Origin: a virus | Length of the DNA: 22,152 bases | IMG/VR virus record: IMGVR_UViG_3300031933_000167 | Span: 1-22,152 of that record | Direction: 5' to 3' (one strand) | Part shown: positions 12,506 through 19,156 of the stretch, one piece after another | Position numbering within the stretch: the first letter of the stretch is position 1 | Layout: the number at the start of each line of letters is the position of its first letter | Made by a program: the position numbers and the translations under genes | The notes under the pieces: generated by a model | What the model was told of the DNA's origin: nothing | The model's database searches: none | The model's input: the letters and a program-made list of their open reading frames with translations, nothing else

Positions 12506-14834
12506 ATCGTGTCATTGGCACCACATTACTCGGTGACGAGGCCATAGAGACGACGCCCACACCTTTAAACCCAGATACTCGCGTACCATCCCCCAGCGTG
12601 ATTTTACCGTGCTGTATCTGCCCACGGAATGTATTCTTCATATGATTCGACAGTGAACCCACGTGGCCTGGCTTACGACCATTCTGACGACACCACAGCG
12701 AATACGCCTGAAACAGTGTCTGAGAACCGACTTGTTCCGTTGCGCCGAACTGCAGACACTCTTTAGCAAACGCCAGCAGTGGTGAATATGATTCGGTCAG
12801 CTGCTCAATTTCTTCCATAGAAATGTCAGGTTCAGTGAAACGGCCGTTACTACGCAGACGCACAAGCCCTTCAATAGCCCAGTTAGCGATACCTTGGATC
12901 TCCGTTTCTAATCGGTCACCCAGCGATAGATCCTCACGCCCCTGCCACGACAGGTTAAACGGTAAGATACACAAGCGCCCAGTCATCGCCCCGCTGTCGT
13001 CGCTGAAGTTCAGCATATTATTCGCGGCGATAATAAACCGAGTCGGCAGTGTGGTATCCATGGACGACTTATACTTACGGCCAAATTGGATGGCATCGTT
13101 ACCGGTGATTTTCTTGAAACGGGTAAGTACCTGCCCGCGACTACCTGGTGAAACGTCGTGCGCGTCACCATCGAACGCCACTGTTTTAGTGCGCAGCGCG
13201 TCGAGTGTGGCATCGTTAGCTAAGTCCTCTAAACCCGCTGCTGAGTAATTGTGCGCACCGACGAGCTTACGAATGATGCGGCCGATTGTGCCTTTACCGG
13301 AACGGCGCAGACCGATCATCATCAACGCTTTATGGAACGAGTACGAGCGCACCAGACAGTAACCCATGTACTCCTGCAGCAGGTTGATGCGCTGTTGGTC
13401 TCCCTCGAATACTTCATTTAAAAATGAGGACCACTGCGGACACGTTACGGTGTTCCGGTACTCATAGGGCATGATATTCACGCATAGGTACGCCGGTTCG
13501 TGACCGTAGAACTTCATTTCGTCCAGATCTAAGATGCCATTCTGGTACACGATCAGCGATTCGGTGTTGTGCCCCGGCCAGTCGCCCACGTTTAAGTCGT
13601 TACGTGTGCACAACTGTTTTACGATTTTCAGTGTACCGTCAATCCACGATGACTGAGGCGAAGCGGCTAGCATCGCGCGGGTAATTTCGCCGCGGAGTGT
13701 TTCTTCGGTAACGACGTTCCAGATTTTACCGTCGTAGCGGTAGAGGTCATTTTCGTTACAGATAAGGTAAGCCCCGTCGCCGTACCAGTCACGTAAAAAC
13801 GACACGGCATTAGGGGTGTGGTCTTTGCCGTAGTCGCCACCAGGTTCGACACCGTGGCACCACTGCGGCGTAATGCCGGCGGTAGCAGTAGGAACGGTTT
13901 TAACGAACTCCCGCACCGATTCTGGTGTTGTCTGATACGTTTCTCGGCAGGTTTTAAGCGCACCGGTGATTGTTGACTCGCGATAAGCAGGACGGTTTAA
14001 CCATTTGTCGCGGCAGTGTGGCCACAGATCCGTAATGATGCGCTCGATACGGGCAGCGTTTTTACCTGTCCAGAATGCTAAGTGCGTGGCCAGCGCCGAT
14101 TCGACGCGTGACTCATCCGGAATACCCGCGTCTTGGTCATTGGGGAAATGTTTGGTTAGCTCGTCATCGTCGTGAGTCCACAGAGACTTAAACGAAACGG
14201 CATCGCCGAAACGTACCCGCAGCGATTTAGCGTTTAATGCGAGATTAACTAGGTCCTCATCTGAACCACTGAAGTTATAGCCGTCAACGGCATAGTCCGT
14301 CCAGTCTACGGCGTTAGCGTCCCGTGATTCGAAATGTTCCGTAGTTACTGCGGTTAACTGTGCCGTGTGATCGTATTTGTTGTGATCACCACTGATAACA
14401 GTATCAGGACACAACGCGACGAAACGTTTCTCAGTGTAGATATCGTAACCGTAATCGGATTTGTTTTTATAGCCCACGGGACGTTTGCCAATACCAATAA
14501 TGTGGAGGCCACGCCCTGACTGTGAATATTCGACATAAGCATCGGGGAAACGTGAATAAATCTGTTTCGAAATGGTGTTCCAGTTACCTGCTGCGTCGAT
14601 ACAGTCATCAATATCGATGAAAAAGTAAGGATCGTCAGCGGTAAATACGAAACCGAGATGGTGATCTGCGTGACTAGCGATAAACGTGGTAACGTCGTCA
14701 TAGCTGCCCCACGTGGTCGGATCGACGGAACTGGCTGCGCGCCCAGTGTGTGGGTTAATCAGTAGTTTCTTGGTTTTACCGTTGTCAAGCGGAATACCAC
14801 GCCACGCCACATATTGTTTTAAATTTGTGCGCAT
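12504..14834 (-). CDS. Primase-polymerase (NrS-1 type) fused to D5/SF3 helicase
   Basis: Likely the replicative primase-helicase. The 776-residue product (ATG 14834) has an N-terminal primase-polymerase domain resembling the phage NrS-1 polymerase group: YVAWRG...KTKKLLINPHTGRA, SSVDPTTWGSYDD, GFVFTADDPYFFIDIDD with metal-binding D74/D76, then SQSGRGLHI at about 104-112 with the nucleotide-binding Ser/His. A linker and D5-type region lead to an SF3 helicase: Walker A GLRRSGKGT at about 508-516, Walker B VAFDGDAHD at about 552-560, sensor FIIAANN at about 600-606 and an arginine in GRLCILPF near 620. The ATG was chosen because AGGAG lies 11 bases upstream; a GTG at 14867 has none. Last gene of the leftward block, ending at the shared terminator. 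Confidence 0.9.
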   Translation of the reverse strand: MRTNLKQYVAWRGIPLDNGKTKKLLINPHTGRAASSVDPTTWGSYDDVTTFIASHADHHLGFVFTADDPYFFIDIDDCIDAAGNWNTISKQIYSRFPDAYVEYSQSGRGLHIIGIGKRPVGYKNKSDYGYDIYTEKRFVALCPDTVISGDHNKYDHTAQLTAVTTEHFESRDANAVDWTDYAVDGYNFSGSDEDLVNLALNAKSLRVRFGDAVSFKSLWTHDDDELTKHFPNDQDAGIPDESRVESALATHLAFWTGKNAARIERIITDLWPHCRDKWLNRPAYRESTITGALKTCRETYQTTPESVREFVKTVPTATAGITPQWCHGVEPGGDYGKDHTPNAVSFLRDWYGDGAYLICNENDLYRYDGKIWNVVTEETLRGEITRAMLAASPQSSWIDGTLKIVKQLCTRNDLNVGDWPGHNTESLIVYQNGILDLDEMKFYGHEPAYLCVNIMPYEYRNTVTCPQWSSFLNEVFEGDQQRINLLQEYMGYCLVRSYSFHKALMMIGLRRSGKGTIGRIIRKLVGAHNYSAAGLEDLANDATLDALRTKTVAFDGDAHDVSPGSRGQVLTRFKKITGNDAIQFGRKYKSSMDTTLPTRFIIAANNMLNFSDDSGAMTGRLCILPFNLSWQGREDLSLGDRLETEIQGIANWAIEGLVRLRSNGRFTEPDISMEEIEQLTESYSPLLAFAKECLQFGATEQVGSQTLFQAYSLWCRQNGRKPGHVGSLSNHMKNTFRGQIQHGKITLGDGTRVSGFKGVGVVSMASSPSNVVPMTR

Positions 14835-14836
14835 AA

Positions 14837-14940
14837 TTAGAATGACTCCTGTAAACGAAGTGCCCACTCTGCTGCTAATGCTTTAGCTTTCTCAGTGGTA
14901 ACAGAGGGTAACTCAGTCCTTTTTGAAGAATCTCAATCAT
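14837..14940 (-). pseudogene. Broken or frameshifted small gene between HNH and primase genes
   Basis: After the HNH stop (14935-14933) the same frame stays open for 31 codons, ending at TAA 14839-14837, two bases before the primase ATG. The translation, TELPSVTTEKAKALAAEWAL plus RLQESF, looks like a real helical phage protein tail, but the frame has no start codon. An ATG at 14940 overlapping the HNH stop (ATGATTGA) opens another frame, MIEILQKG..., which joins the coding-like frame only after a one-base shift in the run CAAAAAGG. Best read as the 3' part of a small gene damaged by an indel or by the HNH insertion. A sequencing error or frameshifting is possible. Confidence 0.45.
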
Positions 14941-15496
14941 CCGTGATAGAAATTACTAACCAGTATGAACCCATTCGTCTAAGCGTTGTCATACGCCCCG
15001 CAATCCACTGGTGATAGTAGTTAGGCTCTGCATTGTCTTTTAACCATTCAGTATCTAGCGCTTCTTGTGAAACACCTAATAATTGCCATACTGACGGAAC
15101 TGACAAATTATTTTTTTCGTACCAGAACACTACTGGTTTAGGTGCGATGTCTATTAGTCCAAGACGCTGTAACTGACGCAGACCAGTTGACTGTTTTAAG
15201 GTGTTGATAAACTGGTCTGATATAAGGCTACGGTAAGCCTCAATAGGTAATGAGTGCTTGAAGTTATTACATTGTGGACAAGAAGGTACTAAATTCTCAA
15301 AAGTGTCTAGCTCTGGATAGCGGCACTCTTTCCCTGTTTTGTAGCCAATAGTGACACCTCGTTTATCAACATTAGGCACCACATCTCTTACTATTGGATG
15401 AAAGTGGTCTGCATGCCAACCTTTTTTAAGCTCGCACCCACAGTACCAGCAGCGGCCACCTGATTTATCGAAAATCTTTTCTCTTTTTGTGCGCAC
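14933..15496 (-). CDS. HNH endonuclease with zinc-binding cysteines
   Basis: A 187-residue protein with the classical HNH layout: CWYCG at about 16-20, HADHFHP at about 28-34 (catalytic His), then ENLVPSCPQCNNFKHS near 67-82 with Asn, the second CxxC and the final His. The rest is helical and species-specific. Such genes are often mobile in phages. The start is probably GTG at 15496, four bases after the small HTH gene, with poor Shine-Dalgarno. The first bases GTGCGCACAA resemble the primase start ATGCGCACAA, and the gene looks AT-richer than its neighbours. Together with the damaged small gene downstream this suggests insertion. Confidence 0.85.
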   Translation of the reverse strand: MRTKREKIFDKSGGRCWYCGCELKKGWHADHFHPIVRDVVPNVDKRGVTIGYKTGKECRYPELDTFENLVPSCPQCNNFKHSLPIEAYRSLISDQFINTLKQSTGLRQLQRLGLIDIAPKPVVFWYEKNNLSVPSVWQLLGVSQEALDTEWLKDNAEPNYYHQWIAGRMTTLRRMGSYWLVISITDD

Positions 15497-15499
15497 AAG

Positions 15500-15634
15500 T
15501 TATTTATCCCGTTTCGAAAGGTAATATTTTAATTGCTCTATTGTCACACCGAGGTGTTTAGCGATACGGGTTTTAGGTAGGCCTAGACGTAACCACTCAT
15601 CTAGGTTTTTCTGTTGTGTCGGGGATAGTTGCAT
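15500..15634 (-). CDS. Tiny helix-turn-helix protein (44 aa)
   Basis: The ORF runs from ATG 15634 to TAA 15502-15500. It encodes MQLSPTQQKNLDEWLRLGLP followed by KTRIAKHLGVTIEQLKYYLS. Residues about 20-40 form a convincing HTH (L.K..IAKHLGVT.EQLKYYL) like those of Hin/resolvase and sigma-region-4 motifs. GGTGA lies six bases upstream of the ATG. A stand-alone 44-residue HTH could be a small regulator or a partner of a larger complex. It is followed at once by the HNH gene and may originally have been the DNA-binding arm for it or for the primase operon. Confidence 0.65.
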   Translation of the reverse strand: MQLSPTQQKNLDEWLRLGLPKTRIAKHLGVTIEQLKYYLSKRDK

Positions 15635-15680
15635 ATAGTCACCGTTTCCACGGAAATAGTGGTTAAGAGTACATTAAAAA

Positions 15681-16382
15681 TTAGGAGTTAGCTAGAAAAA
15701 CTGCACGTGCGAACCCACGCGGTGTAGCACTTCTGATATTTTTAGTTTTCATAGACCGACCACCCGTTCTCGACCACCCAGGATTGTCTTTAAACTCCGG
15801 GGCAATTCTTTTCTTTTCTGGCTCAATAAATCCACTCCCACACCAAATACACGTTTTCTTGTTGTATCTATCTTGCGGAGGATAGACTGCTGGATGTAGC
15901 GGGTGCGAGTCATCAGGTGGGAGATAACCAGCATAGTCGCATGGGTCAAACATGAAATCCGGTTTTCTCCAGAGTGATGACAATACACTAATTGGGTTCT
16001 CCGCTCCCCATTTGCACTTAAATTTCTCACCAACTAACTTAACAAGAATTGCTAAGTTTGCAGCCTTAATCTGAATTAGAGGGTCTTTTTCAAGCTTTGA
16101 TTTGAAGTGTCTAGCACCAGAAACCGCCATGTGAGTACATTCTGGAAATCCAAACACAAACAATACCTCGTGGCCAACCATATCTAAAATTTCTTGTGCA
16201 TGTTCTTCAATTTTTTTGGCATCAAACCACACACCAACCTTTACAAGTAGTCCCTCTCTGGTAATTCCGTGTTTGTGCTGGCCGTCAAATAACCAGCACT
16301 CGTAACCAGCCTCTAGCCACGGCTGAGCCATTATCCCAGTGTAGTCATATAGGAACACTGCTTTTCTTTTTATTTCTGACAT
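15681..16382 (-). CDS. Minimal cytosine-C5 methyltransferase-like protein (Dcm-like)
   Basis: A 233-residue protein from ATG 16382 (GGAG 10 bases upstream; overlaps the preceding gene by 13 bases). It shows shrunken motifs of C5-cytosine methyltransferases: FLYDYTGIMAQPWLEAGYEC with WLFDG (motif I-II), FGFPECTHMAVSG (motif IV, catalytic Cys about C82), ENPISVL (motif VI), PQDRYNKKTCIWCGSG (like motif VIII) and TKNIRSATPRGFARAVFLAN (like IX-X). Related phage proteins are often labelled DNA cytosine methyltransferase. It lacks a target-recognition domain, so it might act with a partner, have relaxed specificity, or modify nucleotides instead. It looks AT-richer than the core genes. Confidence 0.7.
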   Translation of the reverse strand: MSEIKRKAVFLYDYTGIMAQPWLEAGYECWLFDGQHKHGITREGLLVKVGVWFDAKKIEEHAQEILDMVGHEVLFVFGFPECTHMAVSGARHFKSKLEKDPLIQIKAANLAILVKLVGEKFKCKWGAENPISVLSSLWRKPDFMFDPCDYAGYLPPDDSHPLHPAVYPPQDRYNKKTCIWCGSGFIEPEKKRIAPEFKDNPGWSRTGGRSMKTKNIRSATPRGFARAVFLANS

Positions 16383-16564
16383 CCGAGACGTTTCTCCGCT
16401 CGATACAGTTTCCACGCTGGCACCATACGGTCATTCGGTTTACCGTTATCGCTCTGGTAGTTGCGCATGGAGCGGTCAGACAGTTCTAATTCTGCCTGTA
16501 CCGCTTCGGCGCCGTGGGTGGAAATCAGTTTTAATAGGAATTGTTTTCGTTGCTCGCGGTCCAT
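16370..16564 (-). CDS. Small HTH-like protein
   Basis: A 64-residue protein: MDREQRKQFLLKLISTHGAE, then AVQAELELSDRSMRNYQSDN, which reads as a helix-turn-helix (A.QAELELSDRSMRNYQ), and a basic tail MVPAWKLYRAEKRLGCQK. The pattern resembles small phage regulators that select a start or operator, but no family can be named. No strong Shine-Dalgarno is visible; 37 non-coding bases precede the ATG. It overlaps the methyltransferase-like gene by 13 bases. Confidence 0.6.
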   Translation of the reverse strand: MDREQRKQFLLKLISTHGAEAVQAELELSDRSMRNYQSDNGKPNDRMVPAWKLYRAEKRLGCQK

Positions 16565-16601
16565 AGTATAAATTCAGTTATGAAATAATACCTAGAGTGT
16601 A

Positions 16602-16967
16602 TCACCGAGTGAACAGCCGGGCAAACTCTCTTTCAGTAACGAACCGCGCACCGACTAGATGCCGCAGTTCTCGTGTGGAATCACCAGCACCGATACTGAC
16701 ATGTGGCCGATACGCATAATCGTAGCGAAACCCCTGCTCAAACCAGTAACTGTGCCGTTGCTCCGCATACTTACATTTAACGATCGCCACAGTCAGGTTC
16801 CGCCCTTGCCAGTATTCTACAGCCGTAACGATACCGGAACGCTCCGCCTCGCCAGTGTGCCAGCGCCCAGTACCAGTGAGCGGCGAAAACATCGTCGTAA
16901 TGTGACCACCATTTAACTCTGGTGATTCTGAGCGCACCGGAAGTGCTGCGTAGAATTTTAAGGTCAT
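16602..16967 (-). CDS. 2H phosphodiesterase family protein (possible anti-CBASS Acb1-like)
   Basis: A 121-residue protein with two H-x-[ST] motifs, the mark of the 2H phosphoesterase fold: GGHITTMFSP (H22, T24) and YRPHVSIGAGDST (H89, S91). They are about 67 residues apart, and the second is preceded by a GFRYDYAYRPH segment. Phage T4 Acb1, which hydrolyses the cyclic nucleotides that trigger the CBASS defence, is a short 2H protein with a similar tail-end (Y.Y..Y.PH[IV][TS]). LigT/2'-5' RNA ligase-like proteins share the fold. GGAG lies 11 bases before the ATG, inside the previous gene's last codons. The fold is well supported; the anti-defence role is inference. Confidence 0.6.
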   Translation of the reverse strand: MTLKFYAALPVRSESPELNGGHITTMFSPLTGTGRWHTGEAERSGIVTAVEYWQGRNLTVAIVKCKYAEQRHSYWFEQGFRYDYAYRPHVSIGAGDSTRELRHLVGARFVTEREFARLFTR

Positions 16968-16969
16968 AA

Positions 16970-17239
16970 TTAGTTTGGCTCCATAGCAGTAGCACGCCCC
17001 ACCAGCGCTTTGACGTCACGCAGTAGCGCATCCCCCTCGTCATTGAGTGGCGTTAGTGCCGCAAACAGTTGCATGATGAATTTTCCAATATCGCAGTCAC
17101 GATTATTGACAATTTCGTCTAACAATGATTCGTCGCTAAATTCACTAAGTACAGACGGCAGAAACATTGAGATATTTTTAGCCCCAATCTGTTTCAGCAG
17201 TGCTTCGAGTTCACACCCGCTTAATTTTTCGATATTCAT
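16970..17239 (-). CDS. Hypothetical acidic helical protein
   Basis: An 89-residue, Leu/Glu/Asp-rich helical protein (MNIEKLSGCELEALLKQIGA ... DEGDALLRDVKALVGRATAM). No enzymatic motif is visible. AAGGAA lies eight bases before the ATG. The start region GATATTCATCGCGCCAGTTC (plus-strand reading) is nearly repeated at the PAPS gene start. It is followed two bases later by the 2H gene, whose Shine-Dalgarno lies in its final codons, so the two are likely co-translated. Confidence 0.6.
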   Translation of the reverse strand: MNIEKLSGCELEALLKQIGAKNISMFLPSVLSEFSDESLLDEIVNNRDCDIGKFIMQLFAALTPLNDEGDALLRDVKALVGRATAMEPN

Positions 17240-17270
17240 CGCGCCAGTTCCTTACTATTAAATGTTATTA

Positions 17271-18218
17271 CTAATATTCTACTTTCACATTAATGAGTTC
17301 CATAGCTTTTCTCATCCCCATCCTATCCATAACTATTGAGTGCTGTCTTGGGTGCGTAACGGACATTCTTTGGAATCTGTTAAGCCCTTTTTCCATATGT
17401 GCGCCAAAGCCGCAAAACATACAACCAGTCCTTTTCTCAGCTGGGATGACGACTTCTTCACCATTATGTTTAAATTTTCTGTCATAATAAACTTCACAAA
17501 TTTCAACATTGAATTTATTTATGTAATCCCAAATATCTTTTTCAGTCCAAAAAAGCATTGGGTGTGAAGCTGGCTTACTTCCGAAATCGTTGCATTTTGT
17601 AAGTTCCCCCCCCCCCCTTATTCCCCCCTCAGATGCCATCATTGCATCAATTCTTTTTAGGCCAGATTCTTTTGCAAATGTGTCTAGAGGTTCTTTTTTC
17701 AGGAAGTCACAACACTTATCCGTTATTGCAATACCAGAGTCGATAAATTTCCGCCACTTATTTGGAAGTTTCCACCTTGGTGACTCATCTCCATTACTGT
17801 TAATCCCTTCATTGTAAAGCTTGTACATGTTTGAATTCTTACCGTTATCACCTTCCTGCAATACGCGGATCATCTTTGCAACCTTCTTTGACCCAACAGG
17901 AATCCCGTATTCCATCCAAACCTCGTTAAACGGTGTTTTTGGCCTGACTTCAACAACACCATCCTGAGATCTAGCAAACTTAACAATTTCTGGCATTTCT
18001 AATCCTGTGTTGCTAAACACGAAAGGCATTTTAAGCCCCATAGATAAAATAAGGTGTCGTAAAACAGTTGAATCCTTACCACCTGAAAAAGCTTCGTAAA
18101 CTTCACCATCCCAATAATCATACCAAGTTTTAAGTCGCTGTTTAGACATGCTAATCTTTGCTTCTAACGGCAATGATTGACGCTGTTGCATTTTTTGTTT
18201 ATCAATCAGAGATATCAT
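17271..18218 (-). CDS. PAPS reductase / DndC-like PP-loop family protein
   Basis: A 315-residue phosphoadenosine-phosphosulfate reductase family protein. These use a PP-loop to bind adenylated nucleotides. The PP-loop SGGKDST is at 45-51, then FSNTGLEMPEI, SEGGIR at 196-201, FWTEKDIWDYI at 223-233 and the late CMFCGFGAHMEKG (C266, C269). An extra CC pair is at 169-170. Phage members have no settled function; sulfur transfer to DNA (DndC-like) or nucleotide metabolism has been suggested. GAGGAA precedes the ATG by eight bases and the ATG overlaps the previous stop. The gene looks AT-rich, contains a run of 12 Gs (residues 201-205) and is bracketed by near-repeats, pointing to recent acquisition. 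Confidence 0.8.
   Translation of the reverse strand: MISLIDKQKMQQRQSLPLEAKISMSKQRLKTWYDYWDGEVYEAFSGGKDSTVLRHLILSMGLKMPFVFSNTGLEMPEIVKFARSQDGVVEVRPKTPFNEVWMEYGIPVGSKKVAKMIRVLQEGDNGKNSNMYKLYNEGINSNGDESPRWKLPNKWRKFIDSGIAITDKCCDFLKKEPLDTFAKESGLKRIDAMMASEGGIRGGGELTKCNDFGSKPASHPMLFWTEKDIWDYINKFNVEICEVYYDRKFKHNGEEVVIPAEKRTGCMFCGFGAHMEKGLNRFQRMSVTHPRQHSIVMDRMGMRKAMELINVKVEY
17606..17617 (-). repeat. Homopolymeric G12 tract inside the PAPS-family coding sequence
   Basis: Twelve Cs on the plus strand (twelve Gs in the coding strand) encode the R-G-G-G-E stretch at residues 201-205. A run of six lies nearby at 17623-17628. Such tracts slip easily during replication; a change of one base would shift the frame and remove the last third of the protein, including CMFC. 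Confidence 0.95.
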
Positions 18219-18382
18219 CGCACTAGTTCCTCAATTTTACGGACGATTGTAGACTCGGACAGTCCGGTACGAAACGGCATAGCTAATAGCAGTTCAATGT
18301 AACGAAAGTCATTCGTTTGACGATCCAGTAGTACATTTTGCGCCATACTGCGTAATTCGTCGCGTGAGTATTTACTTGCCAT
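18215..18382 (-). CDS. Small helical protein, function unknown
   Basis: A 55-residue protein from ATG 18382 (MASKYSRDELRSMAQNVLLD ... RTGLSESTIVRKIEELVR). AGGAG lies nine bases upstream, which decides this start over an in-frame TTG at 18403. The C-terminal half (LSESTIVRKIEEL) could be a small HTH or dimerisation helix. It overlaps the upstream gene by 11 bases (ATGGCAAGTAA) and the PAPS gene by four. Confidence 0.65.
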   Translation of the reverse strand: MASKYSRDELRSMAQNVLLDRQTNDFRYIELLLAMPFRTGLSESTIVRKIEELVR

Positions 18383-18557
18383 TTTCAGTGACTCCTGTAA
18401 CAAGGATGCGGTCGTTTAATTTATATCCAGACACTGTACCCTCATCGGTATTGCATACAAAAAGAGTACCCCATAGCTTAAAAAGTGCTACAGTACCATC
18501 AGGTAACACTAGGTCTTTAATTAACTCTGGTGGGAAATAACTGTTATTACTTGCCAT
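18372..18557 (-). CDS. Small beta-rich protein, function unknown
   Basis: A 61-residue protein from ATG 18557: MASNNSYFPPELIKDLVLPD then GTVALFKLWGTLFVCNTDEG. Strand-rich, possibly an SH3- or OB-like small barrel. The start overlaps the stop of the nuclease gene by 11 bases, in the same ATGGCAAGTAA arrangement seen at its own 3' end. Function unknown. Confidence 0.6.
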   Translation of the reverse strand: MASNNSYFPPELIKDLVLPDGTVALFKLWGTLFVCNTDEGTVSGYKLNDRILVTGVTENGK

Positions 18558-18957
18558 TTTTCCAGTCCCCAATCATCTGCTGGAGCTGCGACGGGTCCGT
18601 TACGAACCCCGCGATGCCACCAGCAGCATTAATATGGTTGATACAATTCAGTTGCGCTTGGGCCCGTTTGTCGCCCGGTGTCAAATGCCACTGTGGGTCT
18701 TTAACTTCGGCACCGAGAAACACCGCTACGTTACGTCCCACCATTTCCGGCGTGATCGTAACCGTTGCCCAGCCGATTAAATCGGGTGTTTTATACTGTG
18801 CGTTAAACTTGGCACTGTCGTTACACCAGCCCCAGCGAGTGCCGGGCGTCGGAGGGTTCTTAGCGGAGTAGGCCCCACTATTGTTACGCCCGAGAAACGC
18901 CCCTAACGTCGTGGCAATCTCGCGGCACTTTGCCTGTACTGCTGCTTCGGTCAGCAT
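18547..18957 (-). CDS. VRR-NUC domain nuclease
   Basis: A 136-residue stand-alone VRR-NUC protein of the PD-(D/E)XK superfamily. Stand-alone phage VRR-NUC proteins are structure-selective DNA nucleases in this family. The core is seen as TPDLIGW (D59), LGAEVKDP (E84, K86) and RAQAQLNCINHINAAGGIAG (Q100/Q102), with an N-terminal helix CREIATTLGAFLGRNNSGAY. The start is ATG 18957 with GGGG as a weak Shine-Dalgarno; a GTG at 18972 is possible. It lies next to the SF2 helicase across one tiny gene, and helicase plus VRR-NUC pairs are a common phage replication/recombination module. Confidence 0.82.
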   Translation of the reverse strand: MLTEAAVQAKCREIATTLGAFLGRNNSGAYSAKNPPTPGTRWGWCNDSAKFNAQYKTPDLIGWATVTITPEMVGRNVAVFLGAEVKDPQWHLTPGDKRAQAQLNCINHINAAGGIAGFVTDPSQLQQMIGDWKNGK

Positions 18958-18962
18958 CGGAA

Positions 18963-19127
18963 TTAACCCCACAGTACACGGTGATACGCATTAGGCGCTG
19001 ATTTACGGCGCGTAACGATTTTAGGTTTCTGGTTATTTCGAGCAGCGAGTTGCCACATCGGGGTAAGGTGCGATGTTGCTGAAGCACCGGTGAATGATGC
19101 GTTAGTTGAAGAGGTACGTACGGTCAT
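18963..19127 (-). CDS. Tiny basic protein (54 aa), function unknown
   Basis: The ORF starts at ATG 19127 with AGGA nine bases upstream and stops at TAA 18965-18963, five bases before the nuclease ATG. Sequence: MTVRTSSTNASFTGASATSH ... KPKIVTRRKSAPNAYHRVLWG. A Ser/Thr-rich N-terminus and a strongly basic C-terminus suggest nucleic-acid contact or disorder. Its tight fit between helicase and nuclease genes and its Shine-Dalgarno support it as real. Confidence 0.6.
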   Translation of the reverse strand: MTVRTSSTNASFTGASATSHLTPMWQLAARNNQKPKIVTRRKSAPNAYHRVLWG

Positions 19128-19156
19128 AATTTATATCCTCAGTAAATTAATTAACA

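Larger units (their letters stand above)
17231..18231. repeat. Near-identical direct repeats flanking the PAPS-reductase-family gene
   Basis: On the plus strand 17231-17252 reads GATATTCATCGCGCCAGTTC + CT and 18211-18231 reads GATATCATCGCACTAGTTCC + T. They match at all but one inserted T and two substitutions. Each covers the start codon and Shine-Dalgarno of a leftward gene: the one downstream of the PAPS gene and the PAPS gene itself. The repeats are about 980 bases apart and bracket the gene. Confidence 0.7.

Noticed and set aside
12823-13248. A 141-codon plus-strand ORF inside the primase gene
   Set aside because: It is antisense to the conserved SF3 helicase domain, with no protein-like motif and no ribosome site noted.
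14915-14935. Programmed -1 frameshift site at CAAAAAGG
   Set aside because: It is not the classical X XXY YYZ heptamer in the needed frame; an indel or insertion damage explains the sequence more simply.
16565-16601. Terminator after the 2H gene
   Set aside because: A possible stem needs three G-U pairs and lacks a proper T-run, and the following gene is in the same direction.
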